Below, piece after piece: positions 24,343 to 37,249 of a stretch of DNA of 64,000 bases (the stretch's first letter is position 1; every line of letters starts with the position of its first letter). Source of the stretch: Ligustrum vulgare (lineage: Eukaryota > Streptophyta > Magnoliopsida > Lamiales > Oleaceae); contig OY743190.1 of assembly GCA_963555705.1 (NCBI GenBank), positions 35,012,929 through 35,076,928 on the forward strand, written 5' to 3'. The notes beneath the pieces were generated by a model that saw only the letters and a list, made by a program, of their open reading frames with translations, had not been told where the DNA came from and made no database searches. The translations under genes and the position numbers were made by a program.

Positions 24343-24608
24343 TTTTTTCAGAGGAGAAGAAGAAAATGAAATTGGTGATGATCAAACTATAAGATTCCAT
24401 ATGGAAATAAAAAAAATTTTGAAGGCATAAAGCCAATATGCCATATTGTCTTGTTCTTAAACAGCCGTCTTTAATATCCATTTCCATTGTATATATGCTG
24501 CATTGCATAAATCTAGGGCCCACGTGACGAAATTTTGAGTTCCTTAAAATTTACTATTAAAATTGAAATTTGAAAAATTGAAAAATAATAATAATAATAA
24601 TAATAATA
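24343..24608. promoter_or_regulatory. upstream region of the LysM exon
   Basis: The immediate 5' flank of the ectodomain exon, pyrimidine-rich on the minus strand as in plant leaders. It ends in an (ATA)n tract (about 24584-24608) abutting the Helitron-like end. No certain TATA box assigned. Confidence 0.3.
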
Positions 24609-25745
24609 ACTAGTATACCGCTTTATCGCGGTGGGATCCGACCGTAGGGTATAACGTCAAATTCAATGATAAGTAGATATGAGGAAAACATCAGCCGAAG
24701 ATGTATAGTGATCAAAATGTGCTCACGAAAAAATAATGCTAGCAAACAAAATGATAGACACAAGCACACATTTCATAATGCTTGACGAATATACCTGATT
24801 TGCTTTTCACCCCAAACCCAAAAATTGTGGCAGTTTACTAATCAGCAAGCATTAGAATTGTTTTAAGTGTGAAATTCCTATTGCAATAGTTAAACAAATC
24901 TTCTAAGAATCTTAGCTCGGCCACATAAGATCAGTAGGCATGTAATTGTATTCACCTTAAACTCCAAACCATTTCAGATGGGGAGTTCCAGCTTCATGCA
25001 ACAAACACCCATGAAAAAACAAAAAAATTAAAAAAATGAAAATAAAATTGCCCAAATAAAGGTGTCAAAAAGATCCTCTTTTCCCCTAGCTTAAACTTCC
25101 AGCCAGTCACGTGATTCTTAATTAATTTCCCAAAATCGATATTACAATAAATCAATCATTCAATACCAAAATCGAAAGCATCAAAATTCTAAACTTCTAA
25201 ATATACGTTTTCAGATATCCATGAAATCATCACAGTTACAGAAATTGTAATTTTGCATACGTATGAAAAGGGTGTAGAAATTCTGACCTAAAATTGTAAA
25301 AGAATCAATAAACAAGGTTTGAACAACTGCTCATCAAATCTTGAGCAAATACAGTGTGATACCGCATGGTCGGGGGCCCTGGTCTTGGTAGAGGTTTGTT
25401 GACGGGCACGTTGGACTTCGAAATCTGCCAGTTTCCACACAATTGAAGGCGGCGAACCTATGTCCGATGAGTATAACACGATCGAAGTGCAAAAATCAGG
25501 CGATTTCCACAATTGGGTGCCTCGAGCAGCGCAGCAATTTTTTGGGAAATTGCTGTTCCAGATTTGTTTTCTCGCTAATCTGGGAATCGATATCGACGAT
25601 AGGAGAGGGAGAGAGAAGATTTGCATAGAAAAATTCAACAAAAGTGATGAAGTGGGGGGATTTTTGGACGAGTTTTCGAGGATGTGAAGTGAGAGTAAAT
25701 TTTGTGAAGACAGACATCCATATCATTTTTTTTGTCATAGGGGAG
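24609..25745 (-). mobile_element. possible Helitron, 3' end defined
   Basis: On the minus strand the sequence ends CCGC-GATAAA-GCGG, a small GC hairpin, then TATACTAGT followed by T. This fits a Helitron 3' terminus: hairpin a few bases before CTRRT, inserted before T. The 5' TC end is not certain. CCGACCGTAGGG near the left end (about 24646) recurs inverted near 25756. The interior includes a possible gene fragment at about 25290-25690. Confidence 0.4.
25285..25690 (-). other. possible 5' exon of an unidentified gene (gene fragment)
   Basis: On the minus strand a CT-rich leader (TCTTCTCTCTCCCTCTCC) precedes an open frame of about 115 codons rich in Ser, Arg and Lys with few acidic residues at the start, as in plastid transit peptides. 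No domain recognised and no following exon found. It may be cargo of the Helitron-like element. Confidence 0.25.
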
Positions 25746-27093
25746 GAAGACCTCCCTACGGTCGGTGATTAAACATCAAAAAAAGTGCTACTAAAAATAT
25801 AATTTCTCATCTCGCCTTTACATTTATAAATTGGAAATTAGAGATTTTTTATTTCTCTAACTTGAATTGATTATCCTACCAAGTAACTAATTTTTTTATA
25901 AAGGCGTTCTTAGCCCATGTTTGGTACAATTTTTTTCAAATTATTTTCAACTAAATATTTTCTCAATAAAATAATTTTTACGTTTATTCTTAATTTTCTT
26001 ACCCTTTTAATACATATTCTCTTAAAAACACACTTCCATAAAATCCATGTCAAGTAGGTCTATTCTATAGTGTAATATTGAAATTGTTTATTTATTTTAC
26101 TTAAAAGAATTTTTAAAAAATGAAAAGAATAATGTCTTGTAATCAAGAGGAGAACGTTTGGATCATTTACATGGAACGTCGGAGCCGACAGAAACCGTGT
26201 CCTCTCTGTAGCCTTGCCATTGTTTTAATCTACCTGACCAAGTTGGAACCGCCCGGATGGGAGTTGGCTCCACCATGCATATGATTATTTAGCCTGCGTT
26301 CTCGAACTTTGTGTTATAATCGACATAATTTCCAAATTATTGTTTAATTATACAAATTCTCTCCAATTTTTAATCACAAAATTTACCTCGAAAACATAAA
26401 TAACACTAATCATTACTACTTCTAATAATTGCCGAACAGGGCATTATTTGATCTCTCTACATGCATGCAAAAATGATTCGGTGAGCACAAATACTCATCT
26501 CATGCTAAGCATCTGTTACGTGTCATATCAATCTATTGGTGATTATGATTACACGTCATCAGTGGTGCTCGTTAGATCAATCTTTTTTTTGTGTGTGCGC
26601 GCGCGCATATATAACTTTTATTTTTTCTTGAAAATAAAAAAATATCTTTGTGGCCTGGCATGTGAGTTTTTTAATAAATGAATGGTAGTGCAAACTTAAA
26701 TTCATGAAATTTGTACTTAACCTCTAAGTACAAGGTTCGAATATCTGGAAAGACAGAAATCCACTTCCTGGAAACGAGGTTGCCAGCCCTTGAAGAGCAG
26801 GACGACCAAGGGGGAGTTGTATAGTCCATGAGTACCGGGTACACTACAATTTCTAATTGTTCTATTAAATCAAGACAGAAATTTTATCCAAACTTGACAG
26901 TGGCTTAATTTTCTTTTTTATTTTATGGACTAGAATCGTTTCTAATTGTTCTATTAAATCAAGAGAGGAGATATTTTCAGATGGCAACGAGAGAGGAGAT
27001 ATTTTCATCCTTGTTCTATCACCCACACGGTTCACAGCCCTCCACAAAACAGATATTCAGACTCCAACAAGTAATCAGAAGCAAGCATCATCC
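25746..27093. other. spacer and RbcX promoter region
   Basis: AT-rich with a MITE-like unit near 26290-26440. A tRNA-like B box (GGTTCGAAT) near 26732 might mark a SINE. TTCTAATTGTTCTATTAAATC occurs twice (26851 and 26940), a 90-bp-spaced direct repeat. GAGAGGAGATATTTTCA is also duplicated just before the RbcX start (26964, 26989). No other gene seen. Confidence 0.35.
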
Positions 27094-28136
27094 ATGGAAT
27101 CCTCCACACTTATTCCAGTCTCCCACTTCTCTTTTCTCCGTCCAAAACCCCATAACAGAACCAGAACGAAAAGAAGAAATTATTCCACAACCATCCAATG
27201 TAACAAGATGTATGTCCCTGGTGAGTTCAAATTCAATTAATCAAAATACGAAAGTTACTATTTCTTAAGTACTTGATATACTGGACAAGTCTGTTCACAG
27301 GATTTGGTGAAGCCTCTCCAGAAGCCAAGGCAGCAAAGCACCTCCATGACTTTTTCACCTACATTGCTGTTAGAATTGTCAATGCACAGCTTGAGGTTCC
27401 CCCTCTTCTTGTTCGTTTCGCTCCGCCCCCACCCCCGCCCACAAGAATTCTTGGTTTATTTCTATATTTGGATGAGTTTTATCTTAAGTTTGTTGACAGA
27501 GCAGAGCTACAATCGTGAGGCACATGCAGAATTAATGGAGTTTCTTGAAAGTCACTCTTTAAAAGATGGGGATAAGTTTTGTGCTGATTTGATGAGAGAA
27601 TCACCGAGACATAAAACTTTAGGTGCATATCAACAACCACCTTCAATATCTCACTTCTTCACATGCTATATATTAATTATACATAGTTGCTAACACTTAG
27701 ATTTTTCCTGATTTGCTCTGCAGCTTTGCGCATATTAGAGGTCAGTATTTTTCTTGTAAAATCTAAGGACGTGTTTGGCAGGACTTCTTCTCTTACTTCT
27801 ACTCCTTGCAGAAGAGCTTTTAGAGAAAGTTAAAATTAACAAATATCTTTTTAGCTTTCGAGTTTTGAAAAATCCTGTCAAACAAGCCTTTTTAATAATA
27901 AATTTCTAATTCTAAATTCATCTTCTTCACGAAGGTTCGATCTGCCTATTGCAAGAATGATTTTGAATGGGACAACCTAAAGCGTTTGGCATCAAAGGTA
28001 TGGTCAAAATTACTTCTTGTAAATTCCTTCTCTAACTTGCTATTTAATTGACCAAGTATATTAACAGATGGTGGATGATCAGAATACAAGACTTATGAGA
28101 GATTATGTCTTGGAAACTAGTCATGAGGAAAGTTAA
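27094..28136 (+). CDS. RBCX1: chloroplast RbcX Rubisco assembly chaperone, complete
   Basis: Homodimeric chaperone that grips the C-terminal tail of the Rubisco large subunit during assembly in the plastid. Exons: 27094-27220, 27301-27395, 27505-27622, 27724-27740 (17 nt), 27935-27997, 28068-28136; 489 nt, 162 codons plus stop. Residues 1 to about 38 are a Ser/Arg/Lys-rich transit peptide. The core starts KMYVPGFGEASPEAKAAKHL across the first junction, then TYIAVRIVNAQLE, ELMEFL, KFCADLMRESPRHK, LALRILEVRSAYCKNDFEWDN and RLMRDYVLETSH. The ATG at 27094 is chosen because it is in frame with KMYVPG; a longer frame starting at 26981 is in another frame and cannot splice into exon 2. It is convergent with MCD, stops 262 bp apart. 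Confidence 0.93.
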
Positions 28137-28398
28137 CAGACATGTTTAGAATTAATATTGTATTACAATGTATAACTGTCCTAGCAGATGACGTCATTGA
28201 AATGTTTTGATCAGAAATTAAAATGAAAAACTTTCAATATGCTACCATTTATTGATGCATATTTCCTTCATGCCACCAAAATAATAATAATTTGTACTTG
28301 CATAACAATTTTGCAGAAACTGAACTCAGTAAAAACACATTTCTTGAAGCATATTCGAAAAGTATTAACATTGTACTTACAATAAAATCTTGCAACAT
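28137..28398. other. shared 3' region between RbcX and MCD
   Basis: A 262-bp tail-to-tail spacer that must hold both polyadenylation regions. AATAAA-like motifs are present on both strands (AATAATAAT near 28282 on plus; TTTATT near 28247 for minus). Confidence 0.35.
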
Positions 28399-31300
28399 CT
28401 AATCCTTAGTTTCTTCATTATGCTCCTGTGGAACTTCCTGTGGCTACAACAAATTAACTAAATAAGAGCGCATATATTTTGTGCCTTGGGCACGTGGGAG
28501 TGGTAATGAAGAGTGAAGCATCTCGTATTCAAAACATAGAGAAATTCTAGAAGGCGATAAATTACCTCAAGGTAGCTTCTGACATCAGGAGACACTCGAG
28601 TCTGTCCTTTGCTAAAATATGACTGAACATTTTCTTCTATATTTTCCACCCTGCAATTTTTTCATTTAAGCAGTTCGGCTTGGTCAGGCTTTAAACTTTA
28701 ACCAATAACACAATTGCACTGATTACATGTAAAACCTATTATCAAGTGATTATCAATTTCACAGCTTGGAGAAAAGTATAAAGCAGGGTGCAGGCTCATG
28801 GAGTACAATTACTTCATGGGTCAATTATCATAGAAGTTTGACGTAGAAATTCAAATTTGGAAGGCATCATGATCTCTATTTCTCTTTAGGCAAGTCGGGA
28901 AATAATCTAAACAAAAAACAACGGTGTTCCAGAGTCTTACCTGTAGATGTAGTTGACCATTATTCCAGCACTCTGCTTAAGGCCTTTATCTGATCTATCA
29001 GCCATCCAATTTAGTCTTCCAACCATCTGTAAAAAGATGATATAAATGTTGAAAAATAATTATCATAATGCTAAAACTTGTGAATTTGTCAAAATAGACA
29101 TACTGACAGTAATTAGGATTGAACAAAATATAACAGTGAAAAGGAAGCAGAGTACTATTATGCTTATTACGATTGCTTAACATACCGCTCCATTTTGCAA
29201 ATGGAAATTTGCAACAGAGTCTAGAGCCTTTCCTCTTTTCTTCTCTTGAAGAAGGTACCTGTAGTTAGAGAGTGGAAGCCAATAATGCAGAAAGCTTAAT
29301 ATCATTAAGGCTGCAGTACAGAAATAGATATACAACAGCATGTCCAAATTTATCTTATATTTGCATTGTTGGTCCACAAGATAGATCAACCCCTCCTAGT
29401 CTCTATGTTCAAGAACATACCTGGCACATAGTCGCATTAAAGGGGTACTCATTACAGACATCAACTTGGCTGAATTAGCCCACTCATAATTGGCTGACAC
29501 TAACAATTTCCACATTACTTCCATTCCATTCTTCCCGGTAGCTAATTCTCTGCCATGGACAAATTAATTACAAGATGTCATCACATTTAAGCAGATGCTG
29601 AAGATAAGTTTTGTTCCCCAACTCATTCAAAAGTAGTGATGATCCTCGGTAATTCTGGAATGATTAAGTCAATAGAAATGAAATTCCATAAAGATGTATA
29701 CTTTGATTTTGGACCATGGTGACAGAGAATGAGAGACTCGTTTAGCTGTGTTTGAATGCAAGAATAGGGGAAAAGGATCACTTTCTGTTTGTTCTCAAGC
29801 TCTCAAATGAAAAACATGTGGAGAAAGATATAGTGTATCATCAGTACATATAAAGTGACATTAATTATCAGATGCAAGAATGAAATAATATAGACTTTGA
29901 AGGTCTATGATGGGAGAATGAGGGACTCATTTCTTCCAAATATTATCAATGATGACAGCCCCGATAATTTAATGGTAAATGAGTACCTTGGATACATTAG
30001 AAACAGAAAACAATATAATCACTTAACACCTTTGAAGAACCTCAGAATTAATGAAAAGAAGGGTCTAAACTTCCATGCATAGCCGTGCATTGCCTCCCCT
30101 GCCCCCCAAAAGAACCAGAAAGATGGAGGAATCTGAACATATCATCAGCAGGAAAATTGCCAAAATGTGTACTTACCCAGCTGCATCAACTAGTGCTCTT
30201 TCTTCTTCTGGTTTCAGCAAGTTTTCTCTGAAAGTGGAATCAGATCTCTCAGCAGATGCCAACTTTGACAAAAGCCATGACATGTAACCTGGTATAGGAC
30301 TAAGTGTTGCAAATGTCTGCAAGACAGAAAAGGTTTGCAAATTATAAATAACAAGAAACAAAACAAAACATCTTTGGTGAACCACAAAGTAACGTCAACT
30401 TGTGCAGTCTCTTCTGCATTTTTGACAGAATACAAATATAGTCAGACTGTTAAATAATTGGCAAGGTTAGTCGTGAAAATGGCTTTGCAAAATGTGAAAA
30501 CCAAAAATTAGCACTTGAGTTTGGAATGCCTTAAACCTCAAACTCCATTATGTACGAATAAACTATTTGCAGTTTTAATGTGTAATACGAATCAGGAAAA
30601 AGTTGGATTTGTGGAAGCAATATTGTCATATTACCCAAAAAGAAATTCAAGTTACATGCTTAAAAAGGAACTTTGATGGGTAGTACTCAAGAAAAATCTT
30701 GAAAGTGTAAATATCAATTATCTTATTCTTCAACCATATAAATATACATTTTAGTTAAGAAAAAAAAGTGGGAGAGAGTGAGTGGTATTCCTGTCAATGT
30801 TGTGTAAGTGCCTGATCAAATTCATACCAAATCGCGGACAAAGGCTTCCCCAGCCCAACATAGGGAATGGGAACTACTAATAGTTCATCTGATCAAGTGT
30901 CTGCTTCATCCTTCCTCCACCCCCAAAAATAAAATAAAATAAAATAAATCCCACCTGTCTGCTTTGGTGGTCGGGTTATCCAGTTTTTATCACCCATGGG
31001 GAAGAACGAGTAGTACAACATGCATAGCTCCATTTTAGATCTTCAAATCAAAGTGTGAGTGAATATCAGCCTACTTTTTTACTAGTTTCATGGACAGTTT
31101 AAGCATGCTTTGGTTCAACATTTATAATGATTAGGGGCTACATAATTAGCATGGAAAACTACATGGAAAAAGAACTGGTGTAAATGATTAAAATCCTGAG
31201 CTTCCATCTTACAGTAAATGTTTGGATTAAAGACCTTCACAAATTAAACTACATCTAATCAATATAGAACTTACGGATATATTTGGCATGTCTTTCCTCA

Positions 31301-34300
31301 CAACATCAATCACGCGTTTAATAAGAAACTTTCCCAGGTTGATGCCAGATAAGCCAGGCTGCACATGAGAGAGAGAACAACTAACACTTAAGAGGAAGTT
31401 AAATGTTAAATGATAACACCATGAAGATAATAGTAATATGTTGTAGTGATGCTAACCTTGGAAGAGAAAAAAGAAATGCATTATCAAAATCATTCAGAAT
31501 AGTACATCTCATAACTCATAACAGAGAATCAATAAGGTTAACTCCAACTATAAAGGAACAAATATATTTACTATAAAAAGGGGGAACCACTCGATCATTC
31601 TTGAAGTATTTTTTGTTTTGTTTTAGACATACTTCCCAACTAAAGAAAAGGGAAAGAAGTAAAAAAGATGTGTACCATCGATGGATAGTTAAACCAGCAA
31701 ATCTTGTCGTTAGAATGAGCACAAGGAAACAAACAGTATTTTATGATCTTGAAAATATGATACCAAATAAGCTCTAGAATTAACAAGTTAAAATTTAAAC
31801 ATATATAAAAAATTTAAAAATTAATAAATCGTCAAAGTATCATTTCGCACTTACTTGAGTTGATGATATAGAGTAAAACAGTGCGCACGTTGCCTCGCAT
31901 TCAGGACTTGGGGGATCGTCCCATAAAACTTCCTGCAATAATTTTTTCAATTATAATTGTTACATTGATAATCTAACTTCATAGTATTGTGTAGAAAGTA
32001 ATCCACCTGTATTGTCTGGGCCACGTTCTTCATGAGAGCAACTTCAATAAATATCAAGGGTTCACCTAAAGACATTAAATATTTGATCGCTTTAAATATC
32101 GAATACAGAGAATGTACACTGCAACCAAGTGACACACATTTAGATCATTTCTGCGATGTCTATTATATGTACAGTTTTTCTAATTTTACAGGAAGTGCAT
32201 TGTACATACAACCTCCATAATTTACTCAGCGCAATGTTAATAAATGACGAAATACTCAGATTATGAGCAGAGGAAGGTGGTTGAAACCATGAGTAACATC
32301 CATCTTCAGTTTGTATTTCTTGCTCTCCTCCATGACCATATAGAAATGATCAGAGCAAGCAGATAAGGCTTCACACGGTCAATCTAAATTTTGGTTATCT
32401 TAATTGATTGCTAAAAATAAATACTAAAGGTCCGCATTGATATTTGTTATTGGGTCTCTGTTGCAAAGATTCATTGTATTCAGAGAACCATGTTGATATT
32501 TCATATTTGTTACTGGATCTCTGTTGCAAATATTCATTGTATTTAAGAGAATGATAACATGTATTTCACAGAGAATATGGTGGCAGGAATTGACCTAAAC
32601 CACCTAACTTTTTTCTATAGGCTAAAAAAGTGCTAACCTGGGATAGCCGGATGTAAATATCCGAAACAACGACGACCAACACCCAGCCTTCGCTTCAGAT
32701 CTAAAAGATTGCTGATTGGATGCACGGCCTGTTGAACACCAATAACAAAATTACCCGTGTCAGATTGTGCAACATAAGAATGACTAAATCAATAATGTGA
32801 CGAGAGCCAAGAAAAAGACCTCATATGCTACAATCTTCTCCAACAAAGATGCGGGATCATCCCAAGTTATGTGATGAAGCTGGAGGTTTGCAGGACTGAG
32901 CCATGTGATAAGTTTTTCTTTCAAGTAGGAGTCAAGTGCTCTAAGCGCAGCAATATTTTCCTCTCTGCAATTGAAAAAAGTAATTATGGTTGTCAAGAAA
33001 ATCTGAAATATATATTCAGAACAGAATGATATAAAACAGTTCAATAGATCAACGCTGAAATGGACATGCATGTCATATGTAGATGCATAATTTCACTGTT
33101 AGATATAGCACCTCATTAGGTGCTGCCTATTCATTAAGGGGTAAACTCAAGCTGAGATGTATAATATATATTACCATCCATAAAATAGTGGGATGCTGAT
33201 TTTACTAGACATTTTTATATGTAAATCATACACAATAAAGGTGTAAACAGTGGAGAAAATGAAAGAAACAAAAATCATGCGGTTCGGTTGAGAGATCAAA
33301 GTCCATGGGGAGAGGAGAAAAATCTAATCTAGAGACGACAATCATAGAGAACAAAATAACAAAGAGCGATCTCTGAAATCTCAAAACCTCAAACTTTAAC
33401 CACATCTAACACAAAATATACCATAAAGTAAAATCCACTCATTGTAAGTAAGTACAAACAACCCTACAGTCCAGGTTCAGAAATCGAACAACTTGTTAAA
33501 TTGAGTAGGCACTCAAGTGGGTATAGTGCGTATAAAGGTGCTCTTCAAAACAAGCCCATTGCTGGTGGACTCGGGCCTAATTTGTTTGAGAAATTAGGAA
33601 GAATAAGGTTCTAGGTGTAACCTCTTTAGCTCCGAGAGGAAAGAAATTACCAAATCCAAAAGCAAGAGATGAGAATATAACAGAATTATCTATCTATTTC
33701 TTACAGTTTTTTGTCCACCCATGTATTTTTAGCATTCCTGAATCAAGTGAACGTATGAAGAAATAAGAAGTGAGGAAAATCAGAACTTTTTGTTCATAAC
33801 CTTACTCGAGAAAAGATAGTATACTGCCCCATAAGGGCCATAACAGTCTCATTCAAAAGAGAACTTCATACTTTTCATCAATCCAGGTATCTTTAGCATT
33901 CGTAAATCAAGTGAAATATATGTGTGAGGTGAAAAAGCATAAAAAAAAATATGTGCAAAACCTTACTCGAGAAAAGATAATATGTCTGCTCGCATAATGG
34001 ACAAAAATCTCAGTCCACCAGGGTGTGTGTTCAACCGTTCAAATAGAACTTCATACATTGGCTTGAGAGAATGTCTCAAATTTCGCTCAATCCTATAGAA
34101 AGCAGAAAACGATCCTTCCGCTTCATGCCCACTATCTACAGCTTTATTACCGAAGCAACCAGCCTTTAATCCCACGTCATTTTTCATGGAGTAGTTAATG
34201 AAAAGAAAGATTTGCACAACTTACCACCAGGAAGCTCAAGACCGAGATACTGCTTCATTAGTTCACGGACTTGTTCCCTACTAAGATCATATTCTCTGGC

Positions 34301-35106
34301 TAAGGTTACAAGTAATTTCCGACGGCTTTCCGTAGGAAGGACAAAATAACCCTACATTACTTGTGTTTGATCAGTGATCACTATAATACTATTTACCAAT
34401 AAATTGTCATTTGGCATAACTTAGGAAGTAAGAAATTCACCTCGGAGAAATCATTGAGCGCAGCATCTAGAATCTCTGTCTTGTTCATCGATATGGCAGA
34501 GTGCATAGACTCTCGTACTTGCTCATAGTTTCTAAATCCCAAAATTAGTTTAAAATTTGCCTTTACATCCAACATGCAATAGTTTTTCGTTTCATACTTA
34601 GAACAAACTCGGGAAAAAATTGTAAATTCAGTAACCTTCTGCTCCTATATACACTACATAAATAAGGCTTGATCAATATTAAAAAAAATATGTGTTACTG
34701 TATTTCAATTTTCTTTTTCCCAAAAAAGACCCCATCAAGTATTTTTCAACGAGAAACATACTGCAGATTATTTCTAATTCAAGAATGAAAACCAGTTAAC
34801 TAAGAATTAAATCTTTAACTCTTTTACAGAGTATAATTGTATACCTGTGGGTAACGGAGGAGGCATTCTGAGAAGATGAAACATTGTTACTCTCCAGTGG
34901 AGGAAATTGCATTTGATTGATTCTATTCTGTTCAGTAAATAAAAGAAACTAAGATAACGAAAGCATAATCAAGAACAGAAATTATGTTACAAAATTAGAG
35001 AAACTTTAAAGGCAATCAAATAGAAGTCAAATTGAAGACTTACAGATGCAGGAGATACGGGTCTCATTTTGGTTCGCATCAAAATTGCTAGACCCTTCTT
35101 GTTCAT
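28399..35106 (-). CDS. MCD: malonyl-CoA decarboxylase, complete
   Basis: Converts malonyl-CoA to acetyl-CoA and CO2; the plant enzyme is thought to be mitochondrial or peroxisomal. Exons: 35044-35106, 34845-34927, 34441-34531, 34225-34351, 33967-34135, 32820-32964, 32638-32728, 32007-32065, 31855-31932, 31275-31358, 30177-30316, 29421-29549, 29186-29258, 28941-29026, 28566-28650, 28399-28443. They total 1548 nt, 515 codons, all phases consistent. Family blocks include YEVLFERLNTHPGGLRFL, ITWDDPASLLEKIVAYEAVH, GRRCFGYLHPAIPGEPLIFI, EVALMKNVAQTIQ, CALFYSISSTQPGLSGINLG, FATLSPIPGYMSWLL and FHLQNGAMVGRLNWMADRS. The start MNKKGLAIL is preferred over an in-frame ATG 42 codons upstream, by family resemblance. 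Confidence 0.93.
33700..33966 (-). repeat. intronic duplication of the MCD exon-5 donor region
   Basis: The donor neighbourhood ACCTTACTCGAGAAAAGATA (plus strand, 33959 on) recurs at 33802. A companion piece (TTTTTAGCATTC.TGAATCAAGTGAA / TCTTTAGCATTCGTAAATCAAGTGAA) recurs at about 33727 and 33890. This is a tandem repeat of about 160 bp that places a second plausible donor inside the intron. Confidence 0.6.
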
Positions 35107-36900
35107 TTCTGACAGTAAAATAATTATATGGGCATTTGGCTTTACACTTTTCAGCAATCCATTGTACGGACGGTTAGTTATTGTTTTCATTTGCGTGCAA
35201 TTGACTGTTGCAAGGTCCCAAATCCCAATCATCGAAACGACGTAGTTCAGGTCTCTCCTAAGTCAATAAGGTTGAGATGAATCTCAATACAGTGACACTT
35301 TTTCATCGAAAATTAAAGATGTGTCTTATGCATATGCACATGAATTTTCATTCATGTCAATTGAATTGAAATTAATCTTAATTTTGAGATAAATAGCATT
35401 AATCCTCCTAAAATTAGGTCAGTTGGATTTTGGTCCCTCAGATTTATAAATTTGCATATACTCCACTACATTTCGAGCTAGCTAAACGTCTTTTTTCTGG
35501 TAAGGATTAACAGTTAATGAGATTAACGGTCTTTCTTGTAGGAAATAGGGAAATTAGCAGCCACCACCTCAACCTTTGGGATCTTAGCACTTTTTATTGT
35601 GTTCGATAATAGTAAAAAAAAATTAATTTATAAATTAATCTATAATCAACACAATTTGCTAAACCACTTTTTAATCATATGTATTTTCACAAGACTGAAA
35701 ATCTTTGATAAGTTCTTGACATTCTTGAAGAACGATAAAATAAAAAGAGTACCATCAACCTTTTGAAAGAGTAAAACACTCAATATTCTCAATAATCAAA
35801 GTTTAATTATTACAATGAAACAAAAGCATTTGTTTGATAACATTATTTGGTTTATAAACTGATTTATTTATGATTTTGAGGTAAAAAATAATTGTTGAAA
35901 ATGGGATAGAGAAAATGTGTGGATAAAAATTGGTTTGGGAACCAATTTATTTTATTTACGAAATAGATACTTAAATATGAGAAAACAACTTAAACATCAA
36001 ACTGACACGACTCGTCCCAAGTAACACTAGGGGACATGGAACGTGACATGCGCCGTCATCAATGATGGATACAAACTAAAGCAAGACCCACCATCAAGAC
36101 TACTAGAAGCTGCAATCTAATGTACCTATTTTTTTTTTTAATTGACATTATCTCCTCTGTAATTTCGACTATTCAACTTGTATCAAATACCATAACTTTA
36201 GTATCGTAATATGCGTAATAACTACTTGGGTCAATTACCCATTCAAAGCCGCAACAATTTTCACAAGGGAAAATAAACCAAAGTTCAAACTTTATTTACA
36301 ACTCAGCACCGCCATACAAAATTATTACAAAAGATGCAGTGAGCCCACCTAACTAATTACATGTGTATTAGTGCACTGAAAGGTCTTGACCATTTGCGAT
36401 GGTGCACTTGTAGTAATTTTTCCTTACCAATTTGCTGTCAAGAATCATTTTATGAAGAAAAAGAATAAAGAACAAGAAATGCACAAGAAAACACTTATAT
36501 ATGGATTGAATGGGGATAGAATGCACTGGTTGAATGAGGATAAAATCCTATTCTATGTGGATTGAATTCACTGTGGATAGAAACAAAATATAGTCGATTT
36601 CATTCATCAAAGAAGACTTAAAACTATGGATTTGAATCACCATACAATACAAGAAGTTGTTCCTCCTTCTTTCAAACATCAGAATGTTTACTAGATTGTA
36701 CAGAAAATTCATTCTCACTTTTCTCAATCCAACTTTCTTATACCGAGTTTTCTCTCCCTTTTCTTCTAGTCATCTATCTCTATTTATAAATATAAACTTC
36801 TAACATATGCAGGTAATACATATATTAGTTGTTACAACTATCTGAAAGCTCTAGTTAGTTTGAACCAAACTATTAAAACAGAAAAACCTGTGCTTTAGAC
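35107..36900. other. MCD 5' flank and AT-rich spacer
   Basis: In-frame extension of MCD is possible to 35232. Further right are a MITE-like fragment (about 35590-35960, sharing phrases such as GTGTGGATAAAAATTGG with units at 8.7-18 kb) and unremarkable AT-rich sequence. No gene seen. Confidence 0.35.
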
Positions 36901-37249
36901 TAGTCATCAATGTTGGGAGTAAATTCAATTCAAGGATCAATTTCTTCAACACTGAGGGGTCTTGGCCGTGTACTATATACACTAAGGGGTCTTGACCGTG
37001 TACTAGAATTGATTTTTGGAGGTCTTGAGACCCATATGGTGATATTTTCCCTTGAGGCAGTGTTTACAGATTATATTCGGTGGATATATTTTTGAAAGAT
37101 TTTTTAGGGTATGGTCAAACATAGAGATTACGGATAGTGATGAAGTATATCATTGATGATGTTAAATTATAGACTGTGATGACAGTATACCGTTGATAAT
37201 GAAATGTGATTTGAATTCCATATATTACCATTTTTATGGTATTTGTTGA

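Noticed and set aside
26690..26850. tRNA-derived SINE
   Set aside because: There is a B-box-like GGTTCGAAT, but no convincing A box, A- or T-tail or target duplication.
26981..27268. Alternative RbcX start (MATREEIF...)
   Set aside because: It is in a different frame from KMYVPG and cannot join exon 2 in phase. The ATG at 27094 gives a consistent transit peptide and length.
35107..35232. Longer MCD N-terminus starting at 35232
   Set aside because: It is in frame but adds 42 residues without family resemblance. Not excluded; the shorter start fits known plant MCD better.
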